Part shown: positions 20,835 to 32,281 of the stretch, one piece after another
Layout: each line of letters begins with the position of its first letter
Position numbering within the stretch: position 1 is the first letter of the stretch
Assembly (NCBI GenBank): GCA_049999725.1
Contig: JBNGIS010008920.1
Coordinates: 59,777-123,776 of the forward strand
Direction of reading: 5' to 3'
Length of the DNA: 64,000 nt
Origin: Haplomitrium mnioides
Lineage: Eukaryota; Marchantiophyta; Haplomitriopsida; Calobryales
Translations under genes and position numbers: made by a program
Notes under the pieces: model-generated
The model's input: only the letters and a program-made list of their open reading frames with translations
Databases searched by the model: none
Told to the model about the DNA's origin: nothing

Positions 20835-21740
20835 ATGAGGTTCATGTTTTTGTGTTGTGGTAGATGTGTTAGTTATGGTAGGATGGAGAAAGCGATCGAG
20901 AAACAACATCAAGCTATCCAATCAAGATGGGCAAGATTCCAGTCTTCAATGACAAAGAAGATCAAAATGTGGAGGACTATCTACGCGATTTCAAACGCAT
21001 TTGCATTGGCAATGGTGAGAAGTGACCAGATGATTGGCTGGCATTGCTACCCAAATTTCTTAAACGTGAGGCTCTTAGACGGTACAAAGAGCAAAAAAGA
21101 GAAATTCTTGAGTTATAGGCTATCTTGACGAAAGCTTTGGTGGAAGAATTTCTCCTAATGGAGAGCTATGAGAAACTTCTTCAAGAGGTAGCACACTTGA
21201 AGCAAGGAGAAAGTGAAGAAGTATGTACATATGTTGAGAGAGTATTTCACTTAGAAACTCAATTTTGAAATGTGCTGAGAAAGAGTGGTGAAGATGTGCA
21301 TTCTATCATGGTGGGCATTACAACAATGTTGGCCAAGCATTTTATTTTGGGGTTGAAACATGAAATTAGAACAAAAGTAAAGTACAAGAAGCCAACTACC
21401 GAACACAGTCTTTGCAAATTGCTTTAAAGCCGTAAGAAAGCTTCGAGGATGGGCAAGAAGAGAAGGTTGTTGTGCTACCAACAATTTCACAACCCAAAGC
21501 AGTAGTAGTGGCTCCTCTACCTCAAGCTCTAAATCCACCCATGAAGAATGAGTTGCCAACATTGACCAAACGTCTCAAAAAGTTGACTTTGAATCTTGTA
21601 CAGGCTTTGGAGAAAGGGTCTGAAAATCAGCTTAGGCCTTATGAAGGGGGCCAATGCAACAAAGAATTATAGAAACATCACATGTTTTGGATGTGGAGGA
21701 GCGCACTTCATTCGAAATTGCCCAAATTGAGAGAATGGTG
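20835..21740 (+). pseudogene. Gypsy A1 gag with zinc knuckle
   Basis: Frames read KIPVFNDKEDQNVEDYLRDF, PDDWLALLPKFLKREALRRY, then VEEFLLMESYEKLLQEVAHL and HFILGLKHEIRTKVKY. This is the retrotransposon gag capsid pattern. A CCHC knuckle CFGCGGAHFIRNC is intact at 21683-21721. Stops interrupt the capsid, for example a TGA where A2 has CAA (Gln) before PNDWLALLPK. It would have packaged element RNA. Confidence 0.7.
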
Positions 21741-22236
21741 CAAATCAAAATGGTGGACGAGGAGGTGGTAATCAAGCTCAAGAGAGTGTCGTTGCCTCAA
21801 TCAATGTTGAAAAGGTTCCTCAAAGTGAGGTGAGAGGGAGTTCAACCGATCAAGAAGTGGACATGATGGCCCATAAAAGGAAGCAAACTTGAGTAGTCAA
21901 GGAGACTATGGGATCGAAGCCATCACCAAGACAAGAGAAGTGCCACAATGTAGATATGACCAAGAAGCCAAGTAAACCGAGAAGGCGATTGGGGATGGAA
22001 GAATGTTCAATTTCTTAGCATCAAAAGAAGTACAATATGGTACAAGATGTTGGAAGTTTACAAGCCAATATCATAGTGGGACAATTGGTAGTGATGAATC
22101 CCACCTTGTGAAGGGAGTTACGTGGAGGTTTGAGCACCAAACGACTTCCAAGGAAGAAGAAAATCTCCACCAACAATTGCTATGTAAGTGCTATGGATGC
22201 AAAGGTATGTGCAAGAGTCCCAAAAACTGATGTAAT

Positions 22237-22494
22237 ATGTATGGGGTATATGGTTCCAAAGTATTGTTAGATGGAGGTTCGACAGTTTATATCATGTTGG
22301 AAGATTTGATGAAGAAGTTGGGTTTGAAACTTACGATGCCTTTAGGGTTTACGATGGGTATGGCCAACAAGTCAAGAATACGCCCACTTGGGTTAATTGA
22401 GAAGATGCCAATCATGGTAATGGGAATTTCTATCTCTCTCTCTTTTCAAGTTTCGAAAGAGCTGAGTTATGATATGTTGTTAAGAAGGCCATAA
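22237..22494 (+). pseudogene. Gypsy A1 protease segment
   Basis: SKVLLDGGSTVYIM is the retropepsin active-site strand, with DGG in place of the usual D-S/T-G. LMKKLGLKL and LGFTMGMANKS follow. It sits between gag and reverse transcriptase as in Ty3/gypsy. The frame is open for 85 codons and ends near RRP, before an acidic linker at 22564-22770. Confidence 0.6.
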
Positions 22495-22825
22495 TTGCAA
22501 GGAGTAAGGACCATGGAAAATTGACACAAGAATCAAATCAATATTGGGCTAAAGACTCATCGAGTGAGAGTACGTGTGGATGACGGTAGTGATGAAACGA
22601 GTGACTCAGAAAAAGAGACCACCGAGTACATATCTAATGATGAAGAATATGAGAGTGATATTTCTCACGTGGACACCGACATGGAGGACTCATCAAAGGA
22701 AGAACAAGATTCACCACGAATGTGTGCTATTGAGATAATACCAAGGGCAATCAAAGAAGAAGCTCAATAAAAGCTTTCATTGGCGATGGAAGAAGTGGAA
22801 CGACGTATCGCAACACTACGTTATG

Positions 22826-22925
22826 NNNNNNNNNNNNNNNNNNNNNNNNNNNNNNNNNNNNNNNNNNNNNNNNNNNNNNNNNNNNNNNNNNNNNNNNNNN
22901 NNNNNNNNNNNNNNNNNNNNNNNNN
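22826..22925. other. Assembly gap (100 N)
   Basis: One hundred N inside gypsy A1 between the acidic linker and the first reverse transcriptase motifs. The interior of A2 lacks the corresponding segment, so it cannot fill the gap. Confidence 0.99.
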
Positions 22926-23640
22926 CAAAGTTAAGATGGATAAAATGAAGGAGGCGAGGTTTATCTACGAGGCCAACAATTCATAATGTGTTTCTCTCAT
23001 CGTTGTGGTAAAAAGGAAAAATAGTAAGCTTTGAGTGTGTGAGGATTACAAGATGTTGAATGTGGTTTCCAAGAAAGATTATTATCCACTTCTATTCATT
23101 GATGAGATTCTTGAATAAGTAGCTAGACATGAGTGGTATTCCTTTCGAGATGGATACAATGGGTACAATCAAATTCCAATTGCATTGGAACATCAACAAA
23201 TTGACAACATTCACAAGTCCTTGGAGTAATTTTGTTTTTTGAGTTATGCCTTTTGGATTATGCAATGCATCGGCAACTTTTCAAAGATTTATGAAAAAAA
23301 TGTTTGAGCTTTTCTTGGGGAAGTTTCTGAGGAACTTCATTGATGATTTTTTGTGTATATGGGAGTAACAATGATCATTTTAACCACTTGGAGAAAATTC
23401 TTCAACGTTTGGATTTGGCGAAAGCGCCTTTAATTCCGAAAAAATGCATATTTGGCTCCCAACAAAAAATGTTGCTAGGGCACATCATTTCAAAAGATGA
23501 GGTGGGTGTGGACCTCAAAAAGGTACTCAAAAGTTAATCCCTTCCTTTCCCAATCAATGTGACAAAGTTGTGATCTTTCTTGGGAATGGTAGGCTATTAT
23601 TGTCGTTTTATTTTGAATTTCTTGGCAAAATCAATGGCAG
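22926..23640 (+). pseudogene. Gypsy A1 reverse transcriptase
   Basis: Ordered RT motifs across three frames: VDFRMLN-like DYKMLNVVSKKDYYPL, then PFGLCNASATFQRFM, then RNFIDDFLCIWE with both catalytic Asp kept, then HFNHLEKILQRLDLAKAPLIPKKCIFG and LLGHIISKDEVGVDLKKV (each separated here by breaks). Several stops and shifts make it inactive. Confidence 0.72.
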
Positions 23641-23675
23641 AGAACCACTACTTGAATAAAGAAGTGGAGTAATAA

Positions 23676-24127
23676 TTGATACTTAATCATGAAAGTGTCA
23701 AAACATCATTTGAGTGTTTGAAGAAAGCGGTGATAAATGCGTTGGTATTAATAAAACCAAATTGGAGTAAGCCTTTTCTCTTGTTTGCAGATGCTTTGAA
23801 TATGGCTCTTGGATGCACTTTAAGTCAAAAGAATGAGGAAGGACATGATCATCCAACAGCCTTTTGAAGTCGACAAATGGTAGTGGTCAAGAAGAACTAT
23901 CGGTATTAGAAAGAGAAGGTTTAGATGTGATGTTTGGCATAAAACCGTTTTGTCATTATTTGTTGGGTGGGCTATTTACGATTGTAACTGACCACAAGGA
24001 TTTGAAATATATTTTCAATAAGCCTAATGTTGAGGGAGAAATCGCTAGGTGGAAGATTTTGTTGGCTGAATGTGATTATAGTATTAAAGATTGGCCGAGA
24101 AGGAAGCATTTGAACACTGATATGTAA
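23676..24127 (+). pseudogene. Gypsy A1 RNase H
   Basis: PFLLFADALNMALGCTLSQ gives the first acidic strand of RNase H; EREGLDVMFGIKPFCHYLLG, FTIVTDHKDLKYIF and LAECDYSIKDW follow. Two overlapping frames (23676-23867 and 23864-24127) mark a single frameshift near 23865. Confidence 0.7.
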
Positions 24128-24305
24128 TCACGAGCCTATGATGAGAGCGGTTAAAGAGGAGTTTTCTGATGAGAACATCTTCAACATGAGTGTTCTACAT
24201 GGGGAGTACAATGATATTTACAACTACTTGTTGGAAGGAGAATATCCAGAGTGAATTAAGCAACACAACAAGGCTGCATTTTCTCGTATATGTCAACCTT
24301 TTTCT

Positions 24306-25482
24306 TTGGTTGAAAATACCTTGTTTCATCAAGGCTATGATGGTCTTGTTCGAAGAGTGGTAAGTAAGAAAGGAAGTCAACAATTGACGAATGAGTTTCA
24401 CAATGAAGTGTGTGGTGGGCACTTTGCATGGACAGTGACGTCGTATAAAATTCTAGATGGAGGGTACCATTGGCAAGGTATGTTCAAAGATTGTATGGAG
24501 TTTTGCAAGACATGCTATGTGTATCAAACATTTGCAAAGAAGTCTACTTATCCTTTTCCTTTGTAACTAGTTGCATCTTTGGGTTTATTTAAAACATGGG
24601 TAGTTGATATTCTTGGTACTTTGACTCCAACTCCTTGACGGAACTTGTATGTGATGGTGGGAAATGGGTAGAGGCTTATCCTCTTAAGAAAGCTACGGAA
24701 GAGGAAGTGGGGAAATTTCTTTAGGAGTGAATCCTTACAAGGTTTGGGTACCCATTAGAGATTGTGACAAATAGAGACTCACCGTTTGTTTGTGGTGCCA
24801 CTCGAGCAATGTTGGAGCATTTCTTCATCAAGCAACAAATGACTATATCATAGTGGCCAAATGCGAATAGATTGGCCAAAAGAACAAATTTCACACTTTG
24901 TCACATGTTGGCAAAAGATGCAGATTTAGATGGAGCTAAGCATACATGGAATAAGAGGCTCCATGCAATTCTTTGGGAGAATCGCACAACAAGGAAGGCT
25001 TCAATTGGGTATACACCTTTTTACCTTACTTATGATTTGGAATTAATCTTACCTATTGAGTTTGATCTTCCTACGTTAGAACTACAAGTGTGGAAATACA
25101 TGAAGATGGAAATTTGGAGAGGGCTATACGAAATCGTAGCCATTAATTGATGGAGCTAGAAGAAGCACGTGTGATGGCTAAGGTCAATATTCACAAGGCC
25201 CAAGTTCACAAAAAGAGGAGTCATGACAAGAGATTTGGGAAGAGAAGACCTATAGTGTTTCAAGAAAGAGATTGGGTAATGGCATTCCACTCTATACGAT
25301 ATAACCAAAAGCAAAAGAAGTTCTTGCAAAGGTACTATGGACCTTTTGTGGTGTCTAAAATGTATTCTAATTACTTTTATGACTTGATTGAGTTAACAGA
25401 AAGGCATTATAATCATGTGAAGGACAATAAGATGAAACCATTTTACGTCCATAAGGAAGAACTCACTCCGAATACGAACTGA
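24306..25482 (+). pseudogene. Gypsy A1 integrase
   Basis: The zinc-binding H2C2 region is at 24306-24566 (HNEVCGGHFA...CKTCYVYQ). The catalytic core is damaged at 24640-25150 (EIVTNRDSPFVCGATRAM-like, with Asp to Asn at one DDE position). The C-terminal domain at 25147-25482 has DWVMAFHSIRYNQKQKKFLQ and YYGPFVVSKM, the GPF motif. It ends at TGA 25482, 23 bp before LTR2. Confidence 0.72.
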
Positions 25483-25504
25483 AACCTTATAGGTAGGTAA
25501 AACA

Positions 25505-26663
25505 TGAGGGTATGGGATGGTTTTGTGAGAATTTTTTAAAGATAAGACCATTTTTATAGAATAGGATACATTATGATGCAATATGGAAAAGACTTCAAAG
25601 TTAATAGAAGAAACTTAGATTTAATTGATTTTCTTCAATATGTGTAGATTTGAGAAAATAGTAAATTGTGTTCTTATGAGACATGTTAAGAAGATGATAT
25701 TTTAGAAGGAGATATAATATTGCTCAAGTAACTAGTAAAAGTTTACAAAAGTGAAAAAACTCTTGTAAACCAAAAGTTGTAACCGGTCAAAGTTACAAAA
25801 GTGGTAGGCAGAAAAGTCACACCATAGAGCATTATAAGGTTTTAAAATACAAATGTTATTATATGGGTAAAAAACGTGCTTGACAAGCTTTTCAACAAGG
25901 TACACTACAGGAAAACAAAATAAATATTGAGGATTTTATGGAGATTCTTGTAGAATAGACTAAAGAGGTGAAAAGTAAAGAAAAGTCAATTTGCTCTTTG
26001 ATTTATTCTTTGAGAGAATCTCAAAGTAACTTCTTAGGAATTGTTTGTAGAGACCAATAAAAGGTAGAAAAGTCTTCAATCAATTGATTGAGATGCTCTG
26101 ACAATAGAAGCTTCAAATGATAATCTTCTTCTTGAAGAAGAAAACAAAAGGTAAAGATATTTGAGGAGCATTTTTAGGATTTAATAATTAGGGAGATAAT
26201 CACCATGAATTCCTTACCAAAGATGATATAATATTTAGTTTTACTCCTAGTAACTATCTAGACTAGTATGTAAAAAAGAAGGGAAGAGAGGAGAAAGGCT
26301 TGAGTAGGACTTGTTTTCATTTGTGGACTCTTGAGAGTTGTTAAGAACCTTTGGAGAAGCGCTTGGAGAAACTCTTAGAGGAGATACTTTGAAGACTTAT
26401 TGGAGGGAAAGCACTTGAGAAGTGATTTTTCTTAGAGTGAGAAGTTTGTTGAGAGTTAGAAGGAAAAGAGTAAGAGTGTTTTGTGTGAGAACATTTGGAG
26501 TAAAGAGTGGAGAATTCCAATATACTTTTGTATTGAGTACTTATGTTTGGTATATTTTGTTGTGTATTGATGATTGAAGCCATACCTCTACCTACCTCTA
26601 ATATTCAATAGGCAATCAACATCAAAGTCACATAAGGAAAAACCGACAAAGCCTCTAGCTTCA
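25505..26663 (+). repeat. Gypsy A LTR2 (shared middle LTR)
   Basis: 1159 bp, starts TGAGGG after a GGTAGGTAAAACA purine-rich tract and ends TCTAGCTTCA. It serves as 3' LTR of A1 and 5' LTR of A2. A TTTTGGTTCCATAACTGGGG string follows, homologous to the putative primer site after LTR1. Confidence 0.78.
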
Positions 26664-27154
26664 TAATTTTGGTTCCATAACTGGGGCCTCATTAATGAGA
26701 AGGAAAGAAGGTGGTGATTGGGCTTCATCGAGTTGAAAAAAAGCAAAGATGTGACATGGGAGGATTGATAGCTCACTACTACTACAGAACAACATTGAGT
26801 TGAAGAGATTTATCAATCTTGTGAGCTATTACTTGTTTTTGATAAGTGACTTTGCTTATTTGGCAATAATGTTGTATTGACAATTGTACACTCCAACAAA
26901 ATGGGTTTTGACCTTGGAGCATGAACAAACATTTCATCAAATCAAGGAGAAAGTGCTCAATAGCCTCAAAGAATGATTCAGAAATGACTATTGTCGTATG
27001 ATTGTTTATTGTGACCAAAATACATATGATTCAAAGATTGGTGGAACAATTTCGAGTGGAACGAATGGAGAAAATTTTGGCGGATCTAAATTCATTTGTT
27101 TTCCCAATTCTAGTACAAGCTATTTGTGAGGTGCATATTTTTGTGTTGCAGTAG

Positions 27155-27930
27155 ATGTGGCAGGAACGAGAAAGCGATCGAGAAACAACATCAAACTATC
27201 CAATCAAGATGGGCAAGATTCTAATCTTCTATGACAAAGAAGATGAAAATGTGAAGGACTATCTACGGAATTTCAAACGCGCTTGCATTGGCAATGATGA
27301 GAAGCAACCAAATGATTGGTTAGCATTGCTACCCAAATTTTTTAAACGTGAGGCTTTTAGATGGTACAAAGAGCAAAAAGGAGAAATTTTGGAGTTAGGG
27401 GCTAGCTTGACGAAGAGAAAGTGAGAAAGTACATACATATGCTAAGAGAGTAGATCACTTAGAAACTCAATTTTGAAATGTGTTGAAAAGAGTAATGAAG
27501 ATGTGCATTCTCTCATAGTTGGTATTACGGCAATGTTGGCCATTCATTTTATTTTGGGGTTGAAACATGAAATCATAACAAAGGTAAAATACGAAAAGCC
27601 AACTACTTGAGCAAAATCTTTGCAAATTGCTTTAAGGATGGAAGAAAGCTTGGAGGATGAGCAAAAAGAGAAGTTTGTTGTATTACCAACAATTGTACAA
27701 CCCATAGCGCTGGTAGTGGCTCCTCTACGACAAGCTCTGAATCCACCCATGAATGAGTTGTTAACATTGACCAAACGTCTCGAAAAGTTGAGTTTGAATC
27801 TTGTGCAAGCTTGGAGAGAATGCTTGAAAATCAGCCTAGGCCTAACGAAAAGGGGGCCAATGTGACAAGAAGTTGCAGAAAACATCATATGTTTTAGATG
27901 TAGAGGAGCGCATTTCATCCAAAATTTCCC
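27155..27930 (+). pseudogene. Gypsy A2 gag
   Basis: KILIFYDKEDENVKDYLRNF, KQPNDWLALLPKFFKREAFR and downstream HFILGLKHEIITKVKYEKP match A1. The zinc knuckle at 27890-27927 reads CFRCRGAHFIQNF, so the last Cys has become Phe. About 80 bp present in A1 (LLMESYEKLLQ region) are missing near 27420. Confidence 0.68.
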
Positions 27931-28456
27931 AAATTGAAGGAATGATGCCAATAGAAATGGTGGACAAGGAGGGGGTAATCAAGCTCAAAAGAACGACGTC
28001 GCCTCAATCGATGTTAAAAAGGTTCCACAAGGTGAGGTAGGAGGGTATTCAATCGATCGAGGAGTGGACATGTTGGCTCATGAAAGGAAGCAAGCTCGAG
28101 TAGTCAAGGAGACTATGGGATCGAAGCCATCACCAAGATAAGAGAAGTGCCACAATGTACATATGACCAAGCAGCAAAGTAAACCGAGAAGACAATTGGG
28201 GATGGAAGATTGTTCTATTTCTAAGCATCAAAAGAAGTATAATGTGGTAGAATATACTAGAAACTTACAAGCCAATATCTTAGTGGAACAATTTGTGGCG
28301 ATGAATTCAACGTTGTGAAGGCAGCTACGTGGAGGTTTGAGCACCAAACAACTTCCAAGGAAGAAGAAAATCTCCACCAACAACTGTAGTGTAAGTGCCA
28401 TAAATACATAAGTATGTGCAAGTGTCCCAAAAATTGATGTAATATATAAGAGGTAT

Positions 28457-28700
28457 GTGGTTCCCAAAGCATTATTAGATGGAGGTTCGGTGGTCAATGC
28501 CATGTGGAAAGATTTGATGAAGAAGTTGGGTTTGAAACTCACGAAGCCTTTGGGGTTTACGGTGGGTATGGCCAACAAGTCAACAGTATGCCCACATCGG
28601 TTGATTGCGAAGATACCAATCATGGTAATGGGAATTTCTCTCTTTCTCTTTTCAGGTTTTAAAAGAGCCAAGTTTTGATATGTTGTTAAGAAGGCCATAA
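28457..28700 (+). pseudogene. Gypsy A2 protease segment
   Basis: KALLDGGSVVNAMWKDLMKK and LGFTVGMANKSTVCPHRL align with the A1 protease, again with DGG at the active site. DGG is therefore ancestral to this subfamily rather than a private mutation. Confidence 0.6.
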
Positions 28701-28847
28701 TTGCGAGGAGTAAGTACCATAGAAAATTGGCACAAGAATCACATCACCATTGGGCTAAGGTTTCATTGAGTGAGAGTACGTGTGGATGATGGTAGTGATG
28801 AAACAAGTGGCTCGAAAAAAGAGACCACCGAGTACATATCTAATGAT

Positions 28848-29806
28848 TGTTGTAAAACAAAGGCCATTAGCTCATATATACAAGGTGAGGAATGTAGCAA
28901 CAATCAATCATATGAATAAACTTNNNNNNNNNNAATAATCTTACAAAGTACAAAGGATTTAGTATGTGCTAATCTTATAGGATTAGCACTAACCCTAATC
29001 CTAATCTTAATACTCTAATCATAGGTTAAAGACTAATCATCTATTAGTCTAACCATCTTACTACATGCATTACAATACTCCCCCTTGACTATAATATGGG
29101 GAATGTTGTAGTCACACGTAAGATGAATATACAACCTATGATAGAAATATCACCAACACTCCAAATAAATCCATATGCAATATTGATGAAAACTTCTGAT
29201 TCTTCTTAGGAAAGGATCGCCTCCCCTAGGCGACCTCAATTCTTCCTTTAGACGACTCAAATTTTGCTTGAATGCACCAGAATTTCTGAATTTCTCCCTG
29301 CTGTTCAAGAGATCCTCTTCCCTCAATATAATATAATTTAAAATTATAAAATATTTTAATTTAATGATTTGGGAGGTATGAGAAGTGGAAAAACAGAAAA
29401 ATAAAATGTATATAAGTACTATATAAGGAATCAAAAGAAAAACTTTGTTTTTTTTTAATATTTGAAAAATGATTGAAAAAATTTTATAAAAAAAAATATT
29501 TGAAAAATTCAGAGATCAGCTAGAGAACAGTGCTAATAACGTGTTGTAAAACAAAGGCCATTAGCTCATGTATACAAGGTGAGGAATGTAGCAACAATCA
29601 ATCATATGAATAAACTTCAATCTTCTTCTCCTTCTCTTCTCTCTCTTCTCTCATGTAATAATAATAATCTTACAAAGTACAAAGGATTTAGTATGTGCTA
29701 ATCTTATAGTATTAGCACTAACCCTAATCCTAATCCTAATACTCTAATCATAGGTTAAAGACTAATCATCTATTAGTCTAACCATCTTACTACATGCATT
29801 ACAATA
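28848..29806 (-). mobile_element. Miniature LTR element inserted in gypsy A2
   Basis: A 959-bp element with LTRs at 28848-29077 and 29542-29806 and the exact target duplication ATGAT at 28843-28847 and 29807-29811. The minus strand is sense. After its 5' LTR (right copy) comes CGTTATTAGCAC, a primer-site-like string, and before its 3' LTR (left copy) comes the purine tract GTCAAGGGGGAGTA. The interior is only about 464 bp, with a 94-codon frame and no recognisable enzymes, as in TRIM-type or heavily deleted copia elements. LTR ends are TGTTGTAAAA and TTACAATA on the plus strand. Confidence 0.82.
28924..28933. other. Ten-N gap inside a miniature-element LTR
   Basis: Comparison with the right LTR shows the 10 N stand for about 45 bp of TCTTC-rich sequence followed by ATG and AAT repeats. 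Confidence 0.85.
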
Positions 29807-29811
29807 ATGAT

Positions 29812-30300
29812 GAATGCGGTAACCAATAAATATTATTTTCCACTTCCATTCAATGATGAGATTCTTGAATAAGTAGCAAGACATAAGTGGCATTTCTTTC
29901 GAGATGGATACACTGGGTATAATCAAATTCCAATTGCATTGGAACATCAACGATTGACAACAATCATAAGTCCTTGGGGTACTTTTTGCTTTTCGAGTCA
30001 TGCCTTTTGGATTATGCGATTCATCGGCAAATTTTCAAAGATTTATGAATTAAATGTTTGAGCCATTCTTGGGGAAGTTTGTGAGGGACTTAATCGATAA
30101 TGTTTGTATATATGAGAGTAAAAAGGATCATTTCAACCACTTGGAAAAAATTCTTCAACCTTTGGATTCGGCAAAAGCATCTTTAAATCTGGAAAAATGC
30201 ATATTTGGTTGCCAACAAGGAGTGCTGCTAGAGCATGTCATTTCAAAAGATATGGTGGGTGTGGACCTCGAAAATGTACTCAAAAGTCAAGCCCTTCCTT
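29812..30300 (+). pseudogene. Gypsy A2 reverse transcriptase
   Basis: PFGLCDSSANFQRFMN-like sequence at about 30000, then FLGKFVRDLIDNVCIYE at 30054: the catalytic Asp pair is D-N, so the enzyme is dead. HFNHLEKILQPLDSAKASL and LLEHVISKDMVGVDLENV follow. The first RT motifs, present in A1, are missing next to the miniature element, so a deletion accompanies that site. Confidence 0.7.
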
Positions 30301-30890
30301 TTCCAATCAATGTGACAAAGTTGCGGTCTTTCTTTGGAATGGTAGGCTACTATTTTTGTTTTATTTTGAATTTCTTGGCAAAATCAATGGCATTGAACCA
30401 CTACTTGAAAAAAACAGTGGAGTACTCATTGATACTTAATGATGAAAGTGCCAAAACATTATTAGAGTGTTTGAAGAAAGTGGTGACAAGTGTGCTGGTA
30501 TTAGTAAAACCAAATTGGAGTAAGCCTTTTCTCTTATTTAGAGATGCTTTGAATTTGGCTCTTAGAGGCACTTTAAGTCAAAAGGATGAGGAAGGACATG
30601 ATCATCCAATAGCCTTTGCAAGTTGACAAATGGTAGCAGCCGAGAAGAACTATTTAGTATTGGAAAGAGAAGGTTTGGGTGTGATTTTTGGTATAAAGAA
30701 GTTTTGTCATTATTTGTTGGAAAGGTGATTTACAATTGCAACTTGCCACAAGGCTTTGAAATATATTTTCAATAAGCTTAATGCCAAGGAAAGAATTGCT
30801 AGGTGGAAGCTTTTGTTGGCTGAATTTGATTATAGTATTAAAGATTGATTAAGAAGGAAGCATTTGAACGCTGTATGTTATCACGAGTTT
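30301..30890 (+). pseudogene. Gypsy A2 RT end and RNase H
   Basis: The 190-codon frame 30054-30626 is the longest in A2. It contains LRSFFGMVGYYFCFILNFLA and PFLLFRDALNLALRGTLSQK, then a TGA. Compared with A1, the first RNase H Asp context is altered (RDALN versus ADALN). Further RNase H motifs follow to about 30860 with shifts. Confidence 0.68.
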
Positions 30891-32265
30891 ATGATGAGAG
30901 TTGCCACAAAGCAGTTGAGGAGGGGTTTCCCGATGAGAACATCTTCAACATGAGTGTTCTACATGAGGAGTACAATGATATTTACAACTTGTTAGAAAAA
31001 AGATATCTTGAGGAAATTAAGCAACACAATAAGGCTACATTTTCTTGTAAGTGTAAACCCTATTCTTTGGTTGAAAATACTTTGTTTCATCAAGGCTATG
31101 ATGGTCTTGTTTAAAGAGAGGTAAGTAAGAAAGAAAGTCAACAATTGACTAATGAGTTTCACGATGAAGTGTGTGGTGGGCACTTTGCGTAGACAGTGAC
31201 AACATATAAAATTCTAGATGGAGAGTATCATTGGCGAGGTATGTTCAAAGATTGTTTGGAGTTTTGCAAGACATGTGATGTGTGTCAAACATTTGCAAAG
31301 AAGTCTACTTATCCTTCTCCTTTGCAACTAGTTGCATCTTTGGGTTTATTTAAAACATGAGTAGTTGATATTCTTGGTCCTTTGACTCCAACTCTTTGAG
31401 GGAACTTGTTTGTGGTGGTGGCAATGGATTACTTAAAAAAGGGGTAGAGGCTCATCCTCTCAAGAAAGCTACGAAAGAGGAAGTGGGGAGATTTCTTTAT
31501 GAACAAATCCTTACAAGGTTTGGGTACCCATTAGAGATTGTGACAGATAGAGGCTCACCATTTGTTTGTGGTGCCATTCGAGCAATGTTGGATCATTTCT
31601 TCATCAAACAACAAATGACTACATCATATAGGCCAAATGCAAATAGAATGGCAAAGTGAACCAATTTCACACTTTGTGACATGGTGGCAAAAGATGTGGA
31701 TTTAGAGGGAGCTAAGCATACATAGGAAAAGAGGCTCCATACAATTCTTTGGGAGAATTGCACAACAAGGAAGGCTTCAATTGGGTATACACCTTTTCAC
31801 TTTACTTATGATTTGGAATCAATCTTGCCTATTGAGTTTGATCTTCCTACATTTAGAACTACAAGTGTGGAAAGGCATGAAGATGGAAATTTTGGAGAGG
31901 TCTACACGAACTAGTAGCAAACAATTGATGGAGCTAGAAGAAGCACATGTGATAGCTGAGATCAATATTCACAAGGCCCAAGACCAGAAAAATAGGAGTC
32001 ATGACAGGAGATTTGGGAAGAGAAGACCTATGGTGTTTCAACAAAGAGATTGAGTAATGGTATTCGACTCTATCCGATATAAGAAAAAGCAAATGAAGTT
32101 ATTACCAAGGTTTTTTGGACCTTTTGTGGTGCAGAATGTGTATTCTAGTTGCACTAATGACTTGACTAAGTGAACAGAAAGGCACTATGATCGTGTTAAC
32201 ACGATAAGATGAAACCATTTTACGTTTGTAAGGAAGAACTCACTTTGAGAATGGAGTGAAACCTT
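30891..32265 (+). pseudogene. Gypsy A2 integrase
   Basis: PDENIFNMSVLHEEYNDIYN leads into the H2C2 zinc region near 31140-31310. The core at 31396-31659 has FLYEQILTRFGYPLEIVTDR then GSPFVCGAIRAMLDHFFIK and TSYRPNANRMAK; the middle DDE Asp is kept here, unlike A1, and the final Glu is lost. The C-terminal part near 32030-32200 keeps FFGPFVV. Confidence 0.7.
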
Positions 32266-32281
32266 ATAGGTAGGTAAATTA

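Noticed and set aside
28980-29020. CTAACCCTAATCCTAATCTTAA string resembling telomeric repeats
   Set aside because: It recurs at 29706-29750 as part of both LTRs of the miniature element, so it is LTR sequence and not an interstitial telomere.
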